Made by a program: the position numbers and the translations under genes. 64,000 nt of DNA from Mariannaea sp. PMI_226 (taxonomy: Eukaryota; Ascomycota; Sordariomycetes; Hypocreales; Nectriaceae): contig JANFOG010000002.1 in NCBI GenBank assembly GCA_024336345.1, positions 868,001 through 932,000 on the forward strand, in the 5' to 3' direction. Position 1 is the stretch's first letter. The number at the start of each line of letters is the position of its first letter. The notes beneath the pieces were generated by a model that saw only the letters and a list, made by a program, of their open reading frames with translations, was not told where the DNA came from and made no database searches. Of the stretch, positions 44,428 to 55,327 are shown piece after piece.

Positions 44428-45675
44428 ATGAAGTTCGCTACCACCCTGCTGCTCTTCGCAACTTCGGCTCTGGCCAGCCAACTCAATGCCAGAGGAGACG
44501 ATGGAAGCAACTATGGTGATGACTATGGTAATGACTATGGTAATGACTACGGCAATGATGGCTATGGTCATGGCGACGAAACCACAACTATTGTGACTTA
44601 TGCCACTGTCACTCGAACAACTGTTTGCCCCGTCACTAAGACCAAGACTGTGAACGGCACAGAGGTTACTGTGGTTTACACGACCACCTCTGTCGTTCAG
44701 GAAGTTGAGCACACTACGGAATACGAAGTGATCACCAAGCCCGGTGAGACCAACTTTGAAACTGAAGTTCAGTACGAAACCCGCACGACTGTCTGCCCTG
44801 TTACAGTTACGACAGAGATTGAAGGCAAACCTACTACCATTGTCTATACCACTACATCTGTTATCCAAGAGCAAGTCAAATCCACCAACTATGAGGCAAT
44901 CACTAAGCCTGGAGAGACCAATTTTGAAACTGAAGTTCAGTATGAGACCCGCACTACTGTCTGCCCTGTCACGGTTACGACAGAGATTGAGGGCAAACCT
45001 ACTACTATTGTGTATACCACCACATCTGTTATCCAGGAGCAAGTCAAATCCACCAATTATGAGGCAATCACCAAGCCCGGTGAGACAAACTTTGAGACCG
45101 AGGTTCAGTACGAGACCCGCACTACTGTTTGCCCCGTTACGGTTACGACAGAGATTGAGGGCAAGCCTACTACTATTGTGTATACCACCACATCTGTTAT
45201 CCAGGAGCAAGTTAAAACTACCATCGTCGAGCAAGTTTCACAGCCAGGCGAAACGAAAACTGAGAATGAAATCGCCTACATTACCAAGACCAGCGTCTGC
45301 CCCGTCACAGAGACACTCACCGTCAGCGGCGAGGTCATCACCAAGGTTTTCACAACCACTAAGTTCCTGGTCACCCAGATCAAGACCACCCTCAACGAGG
45401 TCCAGACAATTCACCGGACGGCCAGCAACGTTGAGGTCATTACTCAATACTCCAAGGTCTTTGTCACGGTCGGCGGTGGCACAGTCATCGAAACGATTGT
45501 GCCCCAGACTACAATCCAGGTCCCTCAGACCGAAGCAGTCACTAAACCCCCGGTCATCATCACCACTCATGCTCCCACACCCACCGCAGTCGCTCCCATC
45601 ACTGGTGCTGCTGACGCCAAGCGACCTGCCCTCGCCCTCATGGCTGGTCTCGCAGGTGTTGTTGCACTTTTGTAG
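44428..45675 (+). CDS. Secreted, probably GPI-anchored cell-wall protein with 56-aa tandem repeats (415 aa)
   Basis: Single open frame from ATG 44428 to TAG 45673-45675. It begins with a signal peptide (MKFATTLLLFATSALAS, cleavage near residue 17). An Asp/Tyr/Gly/Asn-rich stretch with short YGND repeats follows. The body is Thr-rich and built of five 56-residue units. Three are almost identical (44737-44904, 44905-45072, 45073-45240), flanked by one diverged unit on each side. Each has one Cys in a CPVT motif and the pattern KPGETNFETEVQYETRTTVC. The C-terminus is a GPI-attachment type: small residues (TGAAD), then KRPALALMAGLAGVVALL to the end. Such Thr-rich proteins are heavily O-glycosylated and sit in the cell wall or at the membrane; adhesion or wall structure is a likely but unproven role. 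The two large ORFs in other frames are products of the repeat. Confidence 0.88.
   Translation: MKFATTLLLFATSALASQLNARGDDGSNYGDDYGNDYGNDYGNDGYGHGDETTTIVTYATVTRTTVCPVTKTKTVNGTEVTVVYTTTSVVQEVEHTTEYEVITKPGETNFETEVQYETRTTVCPVTVTTEIEGKPTTIVYTTTSVIQEQVKSTNYEAITKPGETNFETEVQYETRTTVCPVTVTTEIEGKPTTIVYTTTSVIQEQVKSTNYEAITKPGETNFETEVQYETRTTVCPVTVTTEIEGKPTTIVYTTTSVIQEQVKTTIVEQVSQPGETKTENEIAYITKTSVCPVTETLTVSGEVITKVFTTTKFLVTQIKTTLNEVQTIHRTASNVEVITQYSKVFVTVGGGTVIETIVPQTTIQVPQTEAVTKPPVIITTHAPTPTAVAPITGAADAKRPALALMAGLAGVVALL
44737..45240 (+). repeat. 168-bp coding tandem repeat, three near-identical units
   Basis: Units start at 44737, 44905 and 45073, each exactly 168 bp (56 codons). Differences between units are few and mostly at third codon positions. 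A fourth, diverged unit starts at 45241 with CAGCCAGGCG. Unequal exchange or gene conversion would explain the homogeneity. Confidence 0.92.
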
Positions 45676-46987
45676 AGCGCCTCGAAGCTGAACCAACTCC
45701 TAGTATCCATTCTGTGCGCTCTGCTTTTCTTTGTTTTCTTTTATTCACTTCTTCTGGCATGTACGGCTGTCTCAAGTGAGAGAAAGAGCGGACATGTCAT
45801 CTCTTGAATAGAGCACCGGCTCCTTTTTGAAGTCAGCTAGTCGCAACAACGCCAATCCTTTTAGCTAGTATGATATCACGCTCCTTGAAAACAATGTACT
45901 GGCAATTGAGAATAAGGGACACACATAGTGATCATGGTTCCCCGAGTTACATGGAAGCAAGAGCCTGGACGCTGCAACATCCGTTCCCCCTTTCTTTCTC
46001 TTACCTTCTTCCTTCCCCTTTTTTTTTCTCCCCTTTCTTTTCTTTTTCTTTCCTTTTTATTGCACGAGTATGAAGGAACAAAAACAACAACTTCAATACC
46101 TTGCTTTCCATGGCTTGGGGAAGATAATATCTGACTCGAGGAGTGTGAGTAATGGTCGTTTTGCTTCTTTTATCCTACGGCAGGGTGCAATGACATCGCT
46201 GCCATTTAATTCTATTGTATATATAATATATCTTTCAATTTTTTTTTATCGGCCAGGGAAATGAGAGAAGCCACAGGAAGCTATGGACTGGATATGATAG
46301 GGTAATTCAACTTCAATGGTAAAAATGGACTCTGTGTTTGTGTGTTCTTGATGTCTCTTGAAATCATGGAATTGAAGAAAGTGAAAGTACGTGATGATAG
46401 GAGTCAACTGAGGTGAATGGATGCATATCTAAAGGGGAATGAACAAAAAAGAGAGAAAAAAGATGATCCAAGGGAAATCCAACGAATTGATCAACCTTGT
46501 GAGTTTCTGTGCTCGCTGGAAGCCAGTGGTGATGATCTGGAATATATTTTTTTTGTATGAAGCAAAACAGAACCGATGATGCATCATTCTCATTCTTCTT
46601 TTGGGCTTAATAAAGTGCTCGTCTCTCAGGGCACATACAGTTGATCAGGAGCCAACCCGGGTCTGTTGGTATGGGGTAAGGTAACTAAGGTACCTAAGAG
46701 TAAGTACAAATGGGTAAAGGTCCCCACCAAGCCAACCCAAACCAACCAAAACCAAACCACAGCCAAACCACGGGCCCATCCTTACCTGTGATACTTCTCA
46801 GCCTCGTTTCGCCGCCAATTCGTAGCCCTACGACGACTTCTTAACCTCCCTCTCTCTTCGCTGAACTGAACAACGACAAAACAGTCATAATACAAAAGAC
46901 CTGCACAGACCTGCACTGAACTGCGCGGCACTGATAACCTCCCACACGGCTTCTTGGAGGGACTCTCGTGTTTCCATTTACTCCACC
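45676..46987. other. Intergenic spacer with AGGTACCT palindrome
   Basis: About 1.3 kb. It contains pyrimidine-rich sequence (46000-46060) after the surface-protein gene, and AGGTACCT at 46688-46695 in the promoter region of the Mediator gene. CCAACC/CCAAACC repeats lie at about 46730-46765. No gene seen. Confidence 0.5.
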
Positions 46988-47761
46988 ATGGCACCTCTAG
47001 ACAAGGTAGACCACGGTCTCGTTGAGCGTAAGTTGAAGCCTTCCCCCCCCCCCCGCGCGCGTGTTATTCATCGTCGGTCTCTGACTCGTGTGCGTCTGTA
47101 GAGCAGCTCAAAGACATCATCCAAGATCTCTACCAGATCATGGTCCAAACCTCCACCTATGACTCCATGGGTCGCTCTAGCAGAGACGTTCTCGCAAACG
47201 AAATGTAACTGAGGTTCCCCCTTTCCTCTTGTAACCAGACTTCTTCTGTTCCTATCAAATATTATACCGAAAAAATACTCATCAATTCCCTTCTTCAAAA
47301 ATAGAAAAACTCTCTCTCGGTCTCTGCAGACCCTCCACGCATCCGCGTCGCCCCCAAACGTCCTCCCCTCCGTCCCGCCAGAGCTCCTCGAGTACGTCGA
47401 CAACGGCCGAAACCCGGACATCTACACCCGTGAGTTCGTCGAGCTCGTCCGCCGCGGCAACCAGGTCATGCGTGGCAAGCTGCACGCCTTTGGAACCTTC
47501 CGCGACGTGCTGGCCGAGCAGATGACGTCCGCTATGCCCGAGTTACGTGATGACGTTGCGCATGTGGTGGAGGCCACGGGCGGCAGTGGCAGTGGCAGTG
47601 GTGGCCTTGGTGGTGATGGTGGTGGTGGTGCTAGCACGACGACTACACCGCCGGGGCGCGGCGTAATGGAGAGGAACGGTGGACCGGCGACGGGAGACGC
47701 AAATTCGAATGCGCCTACTACGGAGACGGGCTCTGCATCAGCAGCTGGAGCTTCAACTTGA
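46988..47761 (+). CDS. MED10: Mediator complex subunit 10 (199 aa)
   Basis: Three exons: 46988-47027, 47102-47204, 47305-47761 (200 codons with stop). Splicing gives MAPLDKVDHGLVEQQLKDI, IIQDLYQIMVQTSTYDSMGR, then KTLSRSLQTLHASA, the Med10/Nut2 core. The following PPELLEYVDNGRNPDIYTREFVELV is also characteristic of the family, as is KLHAFGTFRDVLAEQM. Med10 is an essential subunit of the Mediator middle module, linking activators to RNA polymerase II in the nucleus. The C-terminus adds a Gly/Ser- and Thr-rich tail of about 60 residues (GGSGSGSGGLGGDGGGG) that lies beyond the family core and is probably disordered. The Met at 46988 has a strong context (CACCATGG). A C-run (47043-47054) sits in intron 1. 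Confidence 0.93.
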
Positions 47762-48527
47762 CCCAAATTAAAAAGGAAAAAGAAGATATAAACAGACAAA
47801 GGGCGTAAACGGCATCGAGGAACAGCCAAAACGACACACAAAGGGCGATGAGGTTTACGAGAGAATGACTATGACAAAAAAAACTCCGACAACGCCACAC
47901 ATGTTGTGCGAGCGTATCATGGAAGATGGATTGCTAGCTGGCGTATAAACGGACGGGCGTTCAGGGACTGGGGGGAATATGTCAGAATTAACTGCTTGAA
48001 TGCTTGCTTCTTCCTGGCTATCAAAGCCTTTTTCTACGAATCGTTCAATAGACAGACACACACTACCAAGAAAAAAAAACCCATGAAAACGAGAAGAAGA
48101 AAAAAAGGTCACATTGTGAATCCGTAACAAAAAGAGCAACCAGGGGTCCAAACCAAATACATAGGCGTCATAAAGTTCCTCTATTATCTTTCAAGGCTGC
48201 ACACGCAATGCCCGTCCGGGAAATCCAACCAAGGAGCCCCAATCTACAAGAGCGCTGGCCTCCCAAAAAAGAACCAAAGAGAGATTCTTTTCTCTCTCAA
48301 CAAATTTCTGCACAGTCCTCCAAAGAGCCCAACTGTGGACGGAACATGCAACGCACCACCCTTCCTCTCCTTTCCCTTCCCCCCCGGCGCCTCCCGAATC
48401 TTTAAATGTCGTTCTCTAGCACCCGATAAACGCCTTGGCAATGTAATATTTGATAAGTAAAAAGAGTAAATGTGTGTAAGGGAGAACATGTCCGCGATGA
48501 GAGCTGCAAGTTTTGTTTGGGGAACGT
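47762..48527. other. Convergent spacer between MED10 and the TPR-DnaJ locus
   Basis: About 770 bp between convergent genes, A-rich and suited to overlapping 3' UTRs. No gene seen. If the frame at 48528-48872 is translated, this spacer begins at its stop. Confidence 0.5.
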
Positions 48528-48872
48528 CTAATCCTTGCTTGGCACTTTGTTGCTGCTGCTGTCGCCACGGGGCGAGACGAATCTCACAAGCAGATATACA
48601 GATGCAAGGCCCACGAAAACCAGAAGTGTAAGCTGCCACGGGAGCAGGATGGCCATCGTCAGCATCACCGCACCATATTGTCGAAATGTGTTCACGAGCC
48701 GCTCCCGGGTCTCGCGGCGCTGCTCGAATTGGTTTCGCAGTTTGTTACCAGGAACGGTCCGTGTCCAGGGATCCTCGTTGCTTGAGGTGGTCACGTCCTC
48801 GTCGTCCCCAGTCTCCTCGCCACCCTCGTCATCTTCGTCGTCCTCTTCTCTATCTTCTTCCGATTCGGATGG
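48528..48872 (-). other. In-frame open extension after the TPR-DnaJ stop codon, with acidic linker and membrane segment
   Basis: The codon before this stretch, at 48873-48875, is the TGA of the TPR-DnaJ gene. The same frame then stays open for 114 codons to TAG at 48528-48530. It encodes an acidic linker (about 30 residues, many Asp/Glu), then EDPWTRTVPGNKLRNQFEQR. The end has a long hydrophobic stretch (AVMLTMAILLPWQ, LTLLVFVGLASVYLLVRFV) and a polar tail. Codons favour C/G at the third position, as in the real exons nearby. No ATG occurs before the hydrophobic part, so an independent gene would need an upstream exon. Options are stop-codon readthrough (TGA followed by C), a short 45-nt alternative intron (GTAACT donor, GAG acceptor) that removes the stop and keeps frame, or a strain-specific nonsense change. 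The usual model of the gene simply stops at the TGA. Confidence 0.45.
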
Positions 48873-51077
48873 TCACGAGAAGTGGAAGTTACCGGCATTG
48901 AAGCCACCGCGAGATCGACCATCACCGCCAAAGTTGAAGTTGGCTCCTCCAGGGAAACCACCAGCGCCGCCAGGGAATCCGCCAGCACTTCGGAAACCGC
49001 CGCCGCCGCCACCGAATCCTTGGTTGCCCATCATGCTGAAGAGAATCTCTGGGTCGATACCACCCATGCCACCGCCCATGCCACCACCACCGAACATGTC
49101 GTTGGGGTCGATGAGGTCGTCGCCGTTGTCGTAGCGAGCTCGTTTCCTGGAAGACGAATTAGTTTACTGTCAGGTTGCGGCGATTGGAGCCTGGAGAAAC
49201 AAGGAGAATAAAACTTACTCAGGGTCGCTAAGAGTCTCGTATGCCTCCTGCATGTCTTTGAACTTGTCCTCAGCATGAGGATCACCAGGGTTCTTATCAG
49301 GATGCAGCTTGACGGCCATTTTGCGGTAGGCACGCTTAATCTCTCCTGCATCAGCATTCTTGTCCACGCCCATAATCTTGTAGTAATCTTTGCGTTGGGC
49401 CTTCTTAACCTCCAGTTCGGCCTTGCGAATTTCCTTGAGAACGCTGCGGTCCTCAGGGTCAAGCTCATGAATAGCCTTCCATTCCTGGACGGCCTCCTCC
49501 CACTTTCCGGAAAGACCAGTGGCATTGGCCTTGGTCTTTCGGGCCTTGATGTAGCTGGAGTCGAGTTTAATGGCTCTCTCAGCGTCGGCAATGGCCTCAT
49601 CATACTCCTTTAGCTTGATGCGGCACTGAGCACGGTTCTGGAGCAACTTGGCGTTCATGCTCTTGTTGGTAGGATCGACTTCTAGGGCAGCAGTGTACCT
49701 CTCAATAGCCTCCTGGTGGCGACCAGCCTTGTAGGCAGTGTTACCCTCCTCCTTCATACGATCAAGTTTCTGGACAATTCTGAGCCATTTCACAGCGTCC
49801 CGGAAGTCTGGGTCGCAGCTGCAGGCCATGCGGAAGGCCTGAATGGCCTTATCATTCTCGCCCTGTCCGTAAAGCACACGGCCACGTAGGACGAGGGCTT
49901 CGGGATCTTGACTGTTGTTACGAAGCAGGCCCATAGCAATGTTTTGAGCCTCTCCAAGAGAGTTCTCAGATCCGATATTCAGATAGGCGGCACCCCGCAT
50001 GAGCAGCCACTTGCGGGGTCTGCTTACACCAGGACCAAGCAGGCGCTCGGCTTGATCCAGAGCCTGAAGAACCATGGACATGGCGGTGCCTCTCTCAAGC
50101 GTTGCTCGAGCAGATTCGGTGTGTTGTAGCATCTCCTTAGCCGCAGCCATGTCCTTGGCAGAGGGGGCAGGGCTAATACGGCCAAAGGTAGTCATGGCCT
50201 CCTCAGGTCGACCGAGGGCAGTGTAGATACGGGCAAGGCGCAATAAGATTTTAGCATTCTGAGGGTCTAGGTCGGCAGCTCGGAAGCAATCATCCAGGGC
50301 CTGTTCGTACTGACCACTGGACATGTATGCAGCGGCTCGGTTGCCTAGATAAGTGGCTGAGAAAGGGAATAGGTCGACGGCTAGAGCGTATTAGAGTCAG
50401 CAAGGCAAACGAGTACATGATGCGGAAGGAAAACCAGTGAGTGTGGAGAGCATACCTTTGCTATATTGCTCAATGGCCTTGGGGTAGTTCTTGTCCTTGA
50501 AAAAGCGGTTGCCGGCAGCCTTGTATGATTCGGCATCGTCAAGGCTGGTGGGGGTTGGGCTTGAAGGGTTGGACTTGTGAGGAGGGGGGATGGGTGCCTC
50601 ATCATGGCTGCTGCCGTTGGGAATAGGCACAGAAAAGTTGGTCTGGGCATTAGGATTGGGGTTGGGAGGCGTAGATGGCCTGTTGGCGCCGTTGACCGGC
50701 TCGCGGTCGATATCCATGGGAGCACCGTTCATGGCTGAGAGGTCGGAAAGGCGCTTGTTGCGCTCTTCGGGAGGGAGGTTGAGAGGGTGAGTATCGGGGT
50801 CGTACTTGGCCCGGCGAGAGTACCCGGCGTCGGTCGAGTGACGGGAGAGCCTAGAATGGCGAGTTGATGCTGACCTGGAAGTGCCGTTGGCCTCTGCGTA
50901 CGAGGTTGGTCTCGATGACTTTTTGGTGGGGGACCTTTGGGTGGCAGATCTGGTCGGGATCTGAAAAGGAGGGGAAGGATCCGAGGAAGGCTGCTGGTCG
51001 TCTCGGGCAGAGCGGTCGTCAACGTTCGGATCGTCTGGCTTCTTGGAGGTCGTCTTCTTGCGGTCGAAGAACTTCAT
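48873..51077 (-). CDS. TPR and J-domain co-chaperone (DNAJC7/Tpr2-like), 685 aa
   Basis: Three exons: 51077-50456, 50380-49219, 49146-48873 (686 codons with stop). Start is ATG 51077, since the longer MNQ start uses a TTG. The N-terminus (residues 1-170) is polar and Ser/Pro-rich, starting [16 protein letters not shown] repeats span about residues 185-515, including [20 protein letters not shown] and [20 protein letters not shown], with [19 protein letters not shown] as another clear one. The J domain lies at about 535-605: [20 protein letters not shown], the HPD motif in [10 protein letters not shown], and [20 protein letters not shown] Gly/Phe-rich tail ends in FHFS. Such proteins stimulate Hsp70 ATPase and pass clients between Hsp70 and Hsp90 in the cytosol. 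The frame directly after the TGA remains open for 114 codons, described separately. Confidence 0.93.
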
Positions 51078-54000
51078 TTGGTTCAAAGGCGAGAAGCACG
51101 GGAGGACGAAAAAGGTGGTAGGCGTGGAGTCGTCTTTGGAAGCCGACGGAATCCCGTAACAGGGTTATGCCGAATACTGCCTGACTCAGTGCCCTAAACG
51201 GGCGATTAAAAAATGGATTATTTTTTTTTTTAATCGGGGCCACTGAGCAGTGATTAGTGGCGCCTCGAGGGAGAAAGTTGGACAATCCTCAGCGAATGGT
51301 GCGGGAGGGGAGTGTTAATTCTTTAGGGGGAGGAGGACGAAGGGAGGAGAGGATGTAGAAGTGACCCGAGGGGAAGAGAGAAGGGAAAAAAAAAATTAGG
51401 TCCGAAGTCTTAAAAAAAATAAAAGCGGGATGTACCTGCTCCGTGGGATGGAGCCAGACCACAAAGGAGTAGTCAAGCGCTTTTGTTCAAAACCCGAGTA
51501 GTGTGTACAGTACTCAGAAAAAGGAATAGAATAGTAACAAATTAAGAAAAGAACATTGATGAAGGCTGGCTGAGGACAATTTATCAGCTGGATGGGGTGC
51601 TACCGCTAAGTTTCGTTATGGAATAGGCACTTTGCTTGGAGCACTGCCAGCTCAACTGTGACAATCTGGGAGACAGCGACTGGGCACTCGTGACAAGACG
51701 AGAAAAAAAACGGGCATCGATCCTTTTTGTCGGGGATAAAGAGAGGCTGGTTCACGGCCTGTTCGTCTCCCCCATGTTTTCTGCCCCTTCTGCCCCCGTC
51801 CAGAGTCCTGGGACTTCACTGGACACATGGCAAGGCGGCAATGAAATTGTGACTTGCTGGGGGGTGTTTTGCTCAAACGCCAGATATTGGTAATAAGCTT
51901 GGGCTGGCAAATAAAAAGTACTCTGTACCTCATATACTGCCAGATGGGCAGTGGTTTCTTAGGTATACTTTACTTATTTACGCCCAGCTGAAGGCGAACC
52001 CCCCGCCCATCAAAAGACTGCCTGATGGATTTGCCAACCACGAATTAGAGGCTGCAACCTGCAAACCAATGAACCAGGTAAATAAACTAGACTGTATTGT
52101 TTCTGACATCAACAACTAGCGGAAGATTGGAAGCGATAGTTTTGAGGATCCATGACAAATGATAGAGAAAGCTGTACCGATCTGTTGGATGTTATGGAGT
52201 CTATAACATGGTTTGCAGGATAGGTACTTTATTGTATTTTGTTCCCAGCTGTATACGTTAAGCCCACTGAGCAGGTTGAATAATTACTTACCTACCTAGG
52301 TAGCTGACCTGCACAGCCGCCAATGTCAGCTGTTGAGGAGGCTGGGAAGGCACTCTTTCACGGCCACCACTTGATGACATTGTGCACAACACAAATATTC
52401 CTTCCCCCCTATTTTTGGACCAATGCCATTCAGGATAGGAGGAGGCCGGGAAAGCATTCCACACATGCGGATGGCCGATCCTGATACATACTGTATAGTC
52501 TGCACTTGCAAGTGTGGTCTGAATACATGTTCTTATCGCAAATGGCTATAATCTGCACAGAGTACAGAGCTCTCCATCTGGCAACATGCATATGTACTCT
52601 GTACATGGCCAAAGGAGTAAACAGCCTCCAATTCCATGTTGGCCTCTGCCGGCCTCTGATCTAGTGCCCGCTACCGTCCGGGAAAAGGAACAAAGCTAGT
52701 CCTAATGTGGCTCAGTGGATAATCGGGGGTGGTTAGGGGCACGTCATTCTAGAAGGTTCAGTGGGGCTGATCCTCTGGCCCGCCAAATAGTAAGTCCCTG
52801 TCCCATCCAGTTGGGCTGGGCCAACCATACCCTTGGACTCTGGTCTCCTGTACCGCAGGTTCTATGGCACACAGAAGGAGATCGTTTCTTTCTTCTCTCT
52901 CTTTCCCCTCTCCGTCTTCGGGGGCACAGATCCAGGAAGGCATTGGCCAAGGGACTGTAGGACAGCTGTGCCTCCTCTCGTAGCCTCCTGTCTCTTGCCT
53001 TGATGACTGATTACCTCAACAAGGCGGACAACATACGGCATGTACTTTGTTCTTTTGACCTTAATACTCTACTACGGTATGCAGTAAATTAGCTGTACGG
53101 AATACATCGCTTCGGGCTATTTGTGCACTGCCAGAAATGCAAGTTTGATGGTTGGTTGATGCCTATCTTTTGTCGCGTGGCGGGGCTCTGGCTTTGGAGA
53201 CATGGATTGAGTGCATAGCTGATGCAGAAACTGATACACCTAGGCAATTCCAACATAATAGATATATTTGCTAACAAATATGATTGCCTCCCATTCATTC
53301 GAAGGGTATGGTGCATTCTTAACCTACCTATTTCATGAGTTGCTGTATCAGTCCTTGCTACGTCATTCTCTCTTCTCAGCGTGTGACGTACCAGCATTAA
53401 CTGTACATTATAGGTACCCTTGGCAAACTTGGGCAACTTATGTCATCCCGCACCTGTCTATTTTAGATCCCGCTTATTTTCACTTCGTTGCTAGGTACCA
53501 ACCAATCTTTGGCAACACGAATAGTTGGTAATCGAGCATAGAGTCTGCCACTTTGACGATACATTTACGGTTTTGTCTGCCGGCTGAAGCGAGGCAGAGC
53601 ACAGAAGAGATTCTATTTCTCACTTTTGCCCCTATGACCTTTTAACCTCCACATAAATGAACTATCTATTGCTGCAACTCGAACACTCATCGACTAGAGG
53701 CTGTGAGACGATACTCTGAAACTTTGGGATTTCCTTCGATTACTAGGTTTACTTCCTGAATTTATATTATTCACATGGAGTATAGAAGAAAAAAAATGAG
53801 CGGATTGATCTACCTATCGACAGCAAAGGTCGATACTCTCTATGAGACCAACAGACTCACATACCGCCCCATTATCTCTTTAAATTAGTTAGTAGCTAAA
53901 CCGCTTGGCAAGCAATAGGCCAGAAAAAAATTCCTTTACTTTTTTTAATTCTGGCGCTGTTATGAGCACAATTAAGCAGTATCATAAGCCAGTGTAATGT

Positions 54001-54323
54001 GTAAAAAGACCTAGTACCACATTCATGTCTTCTATCAGTCTACTGTACAGTTGCATTCTGACGCGAATACAGCGAAAGACATCGCATTCTAGGCAATAGA
54101 GGGTTTTAATAAAGGGTTGTGTATTTTAACCCATAATGATAACATTGAATTGTTCCGTTTCCTGGCAGTTATTCCCATGTACAAAGCTTGCTTATCCTGC
54201 TACCCATTTCCAAAGACCCTTTCCAAGGCCCATCCAAGAACTATACCAGCCAAAAGCCAACAGAACCCCTTCTCCTAGTTGCCCAAGAAAAAAAAACATG
54301 ACCAAACAGAATTTTCAGAAACT
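51078..54323. other. Gene-poor stretch of about 3.2 kb
   Basis: No supportable gene. The part just upstream of 51077 is the promoter and leader of the TPR-DnaJ gene, with T-runs at 51218-51232 and A-runs near 51390-51420. CTACCTAGGTAG, a perfect 12-bp palindrome, lies at 52292-52303. A short perfect-frame ORF at 52715-52960 has no recognised domain. Confidence 0.5.
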
Positions 54324-55327
54324 TTAGTCTTCTGAGTTTTCGTTTGAGTGGCCTTCAGAACCACTGCCGGTTCCCATGATTGAATTGACAAACTCTTGAT
54401 ATTTGAACACCTCACCTCTCTTGGCACCGAGGTGTGCATTCATGTTTCTGTTAAAGGCTCTTCGTCCAGTGAACCCATGCATAATCTTATCCACTTCTGA
54501 TGCTGTCAACGCACGTTCGCCAGGCTCTGGTGCCGTCTCAAGCAACGCGTGGCGCAGCTCGGCCAAATCCACCTGGCCGCTGTCGTCATCGTCGAATGCT
54601 GAAAAGGCCGACAAAAGTTCAGCGCTTGGAGACAGTGCCGCCAATGCCTCGGCGAGTGAGTTCAGGAAAGCTGCCAGCGAAATGGTCTGGGAAGCTGATG
54701 GAGGAAAGAATTTTGATACATCTGAAGGTCCAGATGGAAGGCCTAATCAAAAACAATAATAATTAGCAGTGGTCATCAGCTTCAACGGTGGCGGTTTATC
54801 ATACCAAGCTGACTTAGCATATCGGCAACATCTTCTCGGTTTACCACACCATCGCAATCCCTATCCAGAATCTGGAACCCGTCACGCAGGGTTCTAACCT
54901 GGGCAGGCTGTAATTGTGACAGGGCATTGCCATGACCCAGAGACTTGGTTCCAGGCGTTCGCGTTGGAGTCGTGGGTGTCGGGGATGTGGCCATGTCTCC
55001 TTGAGGGGTCTTGGCCTTGGGGGTCCAACTTGGCTGCGAACTCGTCTGTGAGGTGGGCGTCGTGGGCCTGGCCAGTCTGGAAGATGCGTTACCGAAAGGC
55101 CCAGACTTGGTTGGTGATCCGTTGGGGGTGGTGTTTACGTGACGAAGCGGTGAAGGGGAGGCAGGAGATTCTGGTCGTCGGAACGGGGAGCTGCGAGTAG
55201 GTGAAGAGCCGTAGCCCAGTGGAGAGGGCTTGTATGCGGCCGGGACAGACTGAAAGCGACGGTGTTAGTAGGAGCACGCAGCGGCTTGCTGGGGGTTTCA
55301 ATGCTGATTGAGAGGGTAGGGTACCAT
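54324..55327 (-). CDS. Myosin regulatory light chain, EF-hand family (288 aa)
   Basis: Three coding exons: 55327-55325 (only the ATG), 55249-54805, 54742-54324 (289 codons with stop). The ATG directly abuts a GT donor (ATG|GTACCC); the TTTCAG acceptor joins it to TCT GTC CCG, giving MSVPAAYKPSPLGYGSS. The first 120 residues are Ser/Pro/Thr-rich, with RSSPFRRPESP and TPTRTPG as likely phosphorylation sites. The light-chain domain follows: RDGFQILDRDCDGVVNREDV (canonical EF-hand loop, D at 1 and 12), MLSQLGLPSG, and ELLSAFSAFDDDDSGQVDL (second loop). The last EF hand is degenerate (FTGRRAFNRNMNAHLGAKRG, YQEFVNSIMG). It should bind the IQ motif of a type II myosin and act in contractile-ring assembly during septation (Rlc1/Mlc2 type). 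Essential versus regulatory class is inferred from the long phosphorylatable N-terminus. Confidence 0.85.

Noticed and set aside
44380..45234. 284-codon open frame on the minus strand over the surface-protein repeats, and a 315-codon plus-strand frame at 44744-45691
   Set aside because: Both are shadows generated by the 168-bp repeat, whose length is a multiple of three; the sense frame has the signal peptide and GPI tail and the others have neither.
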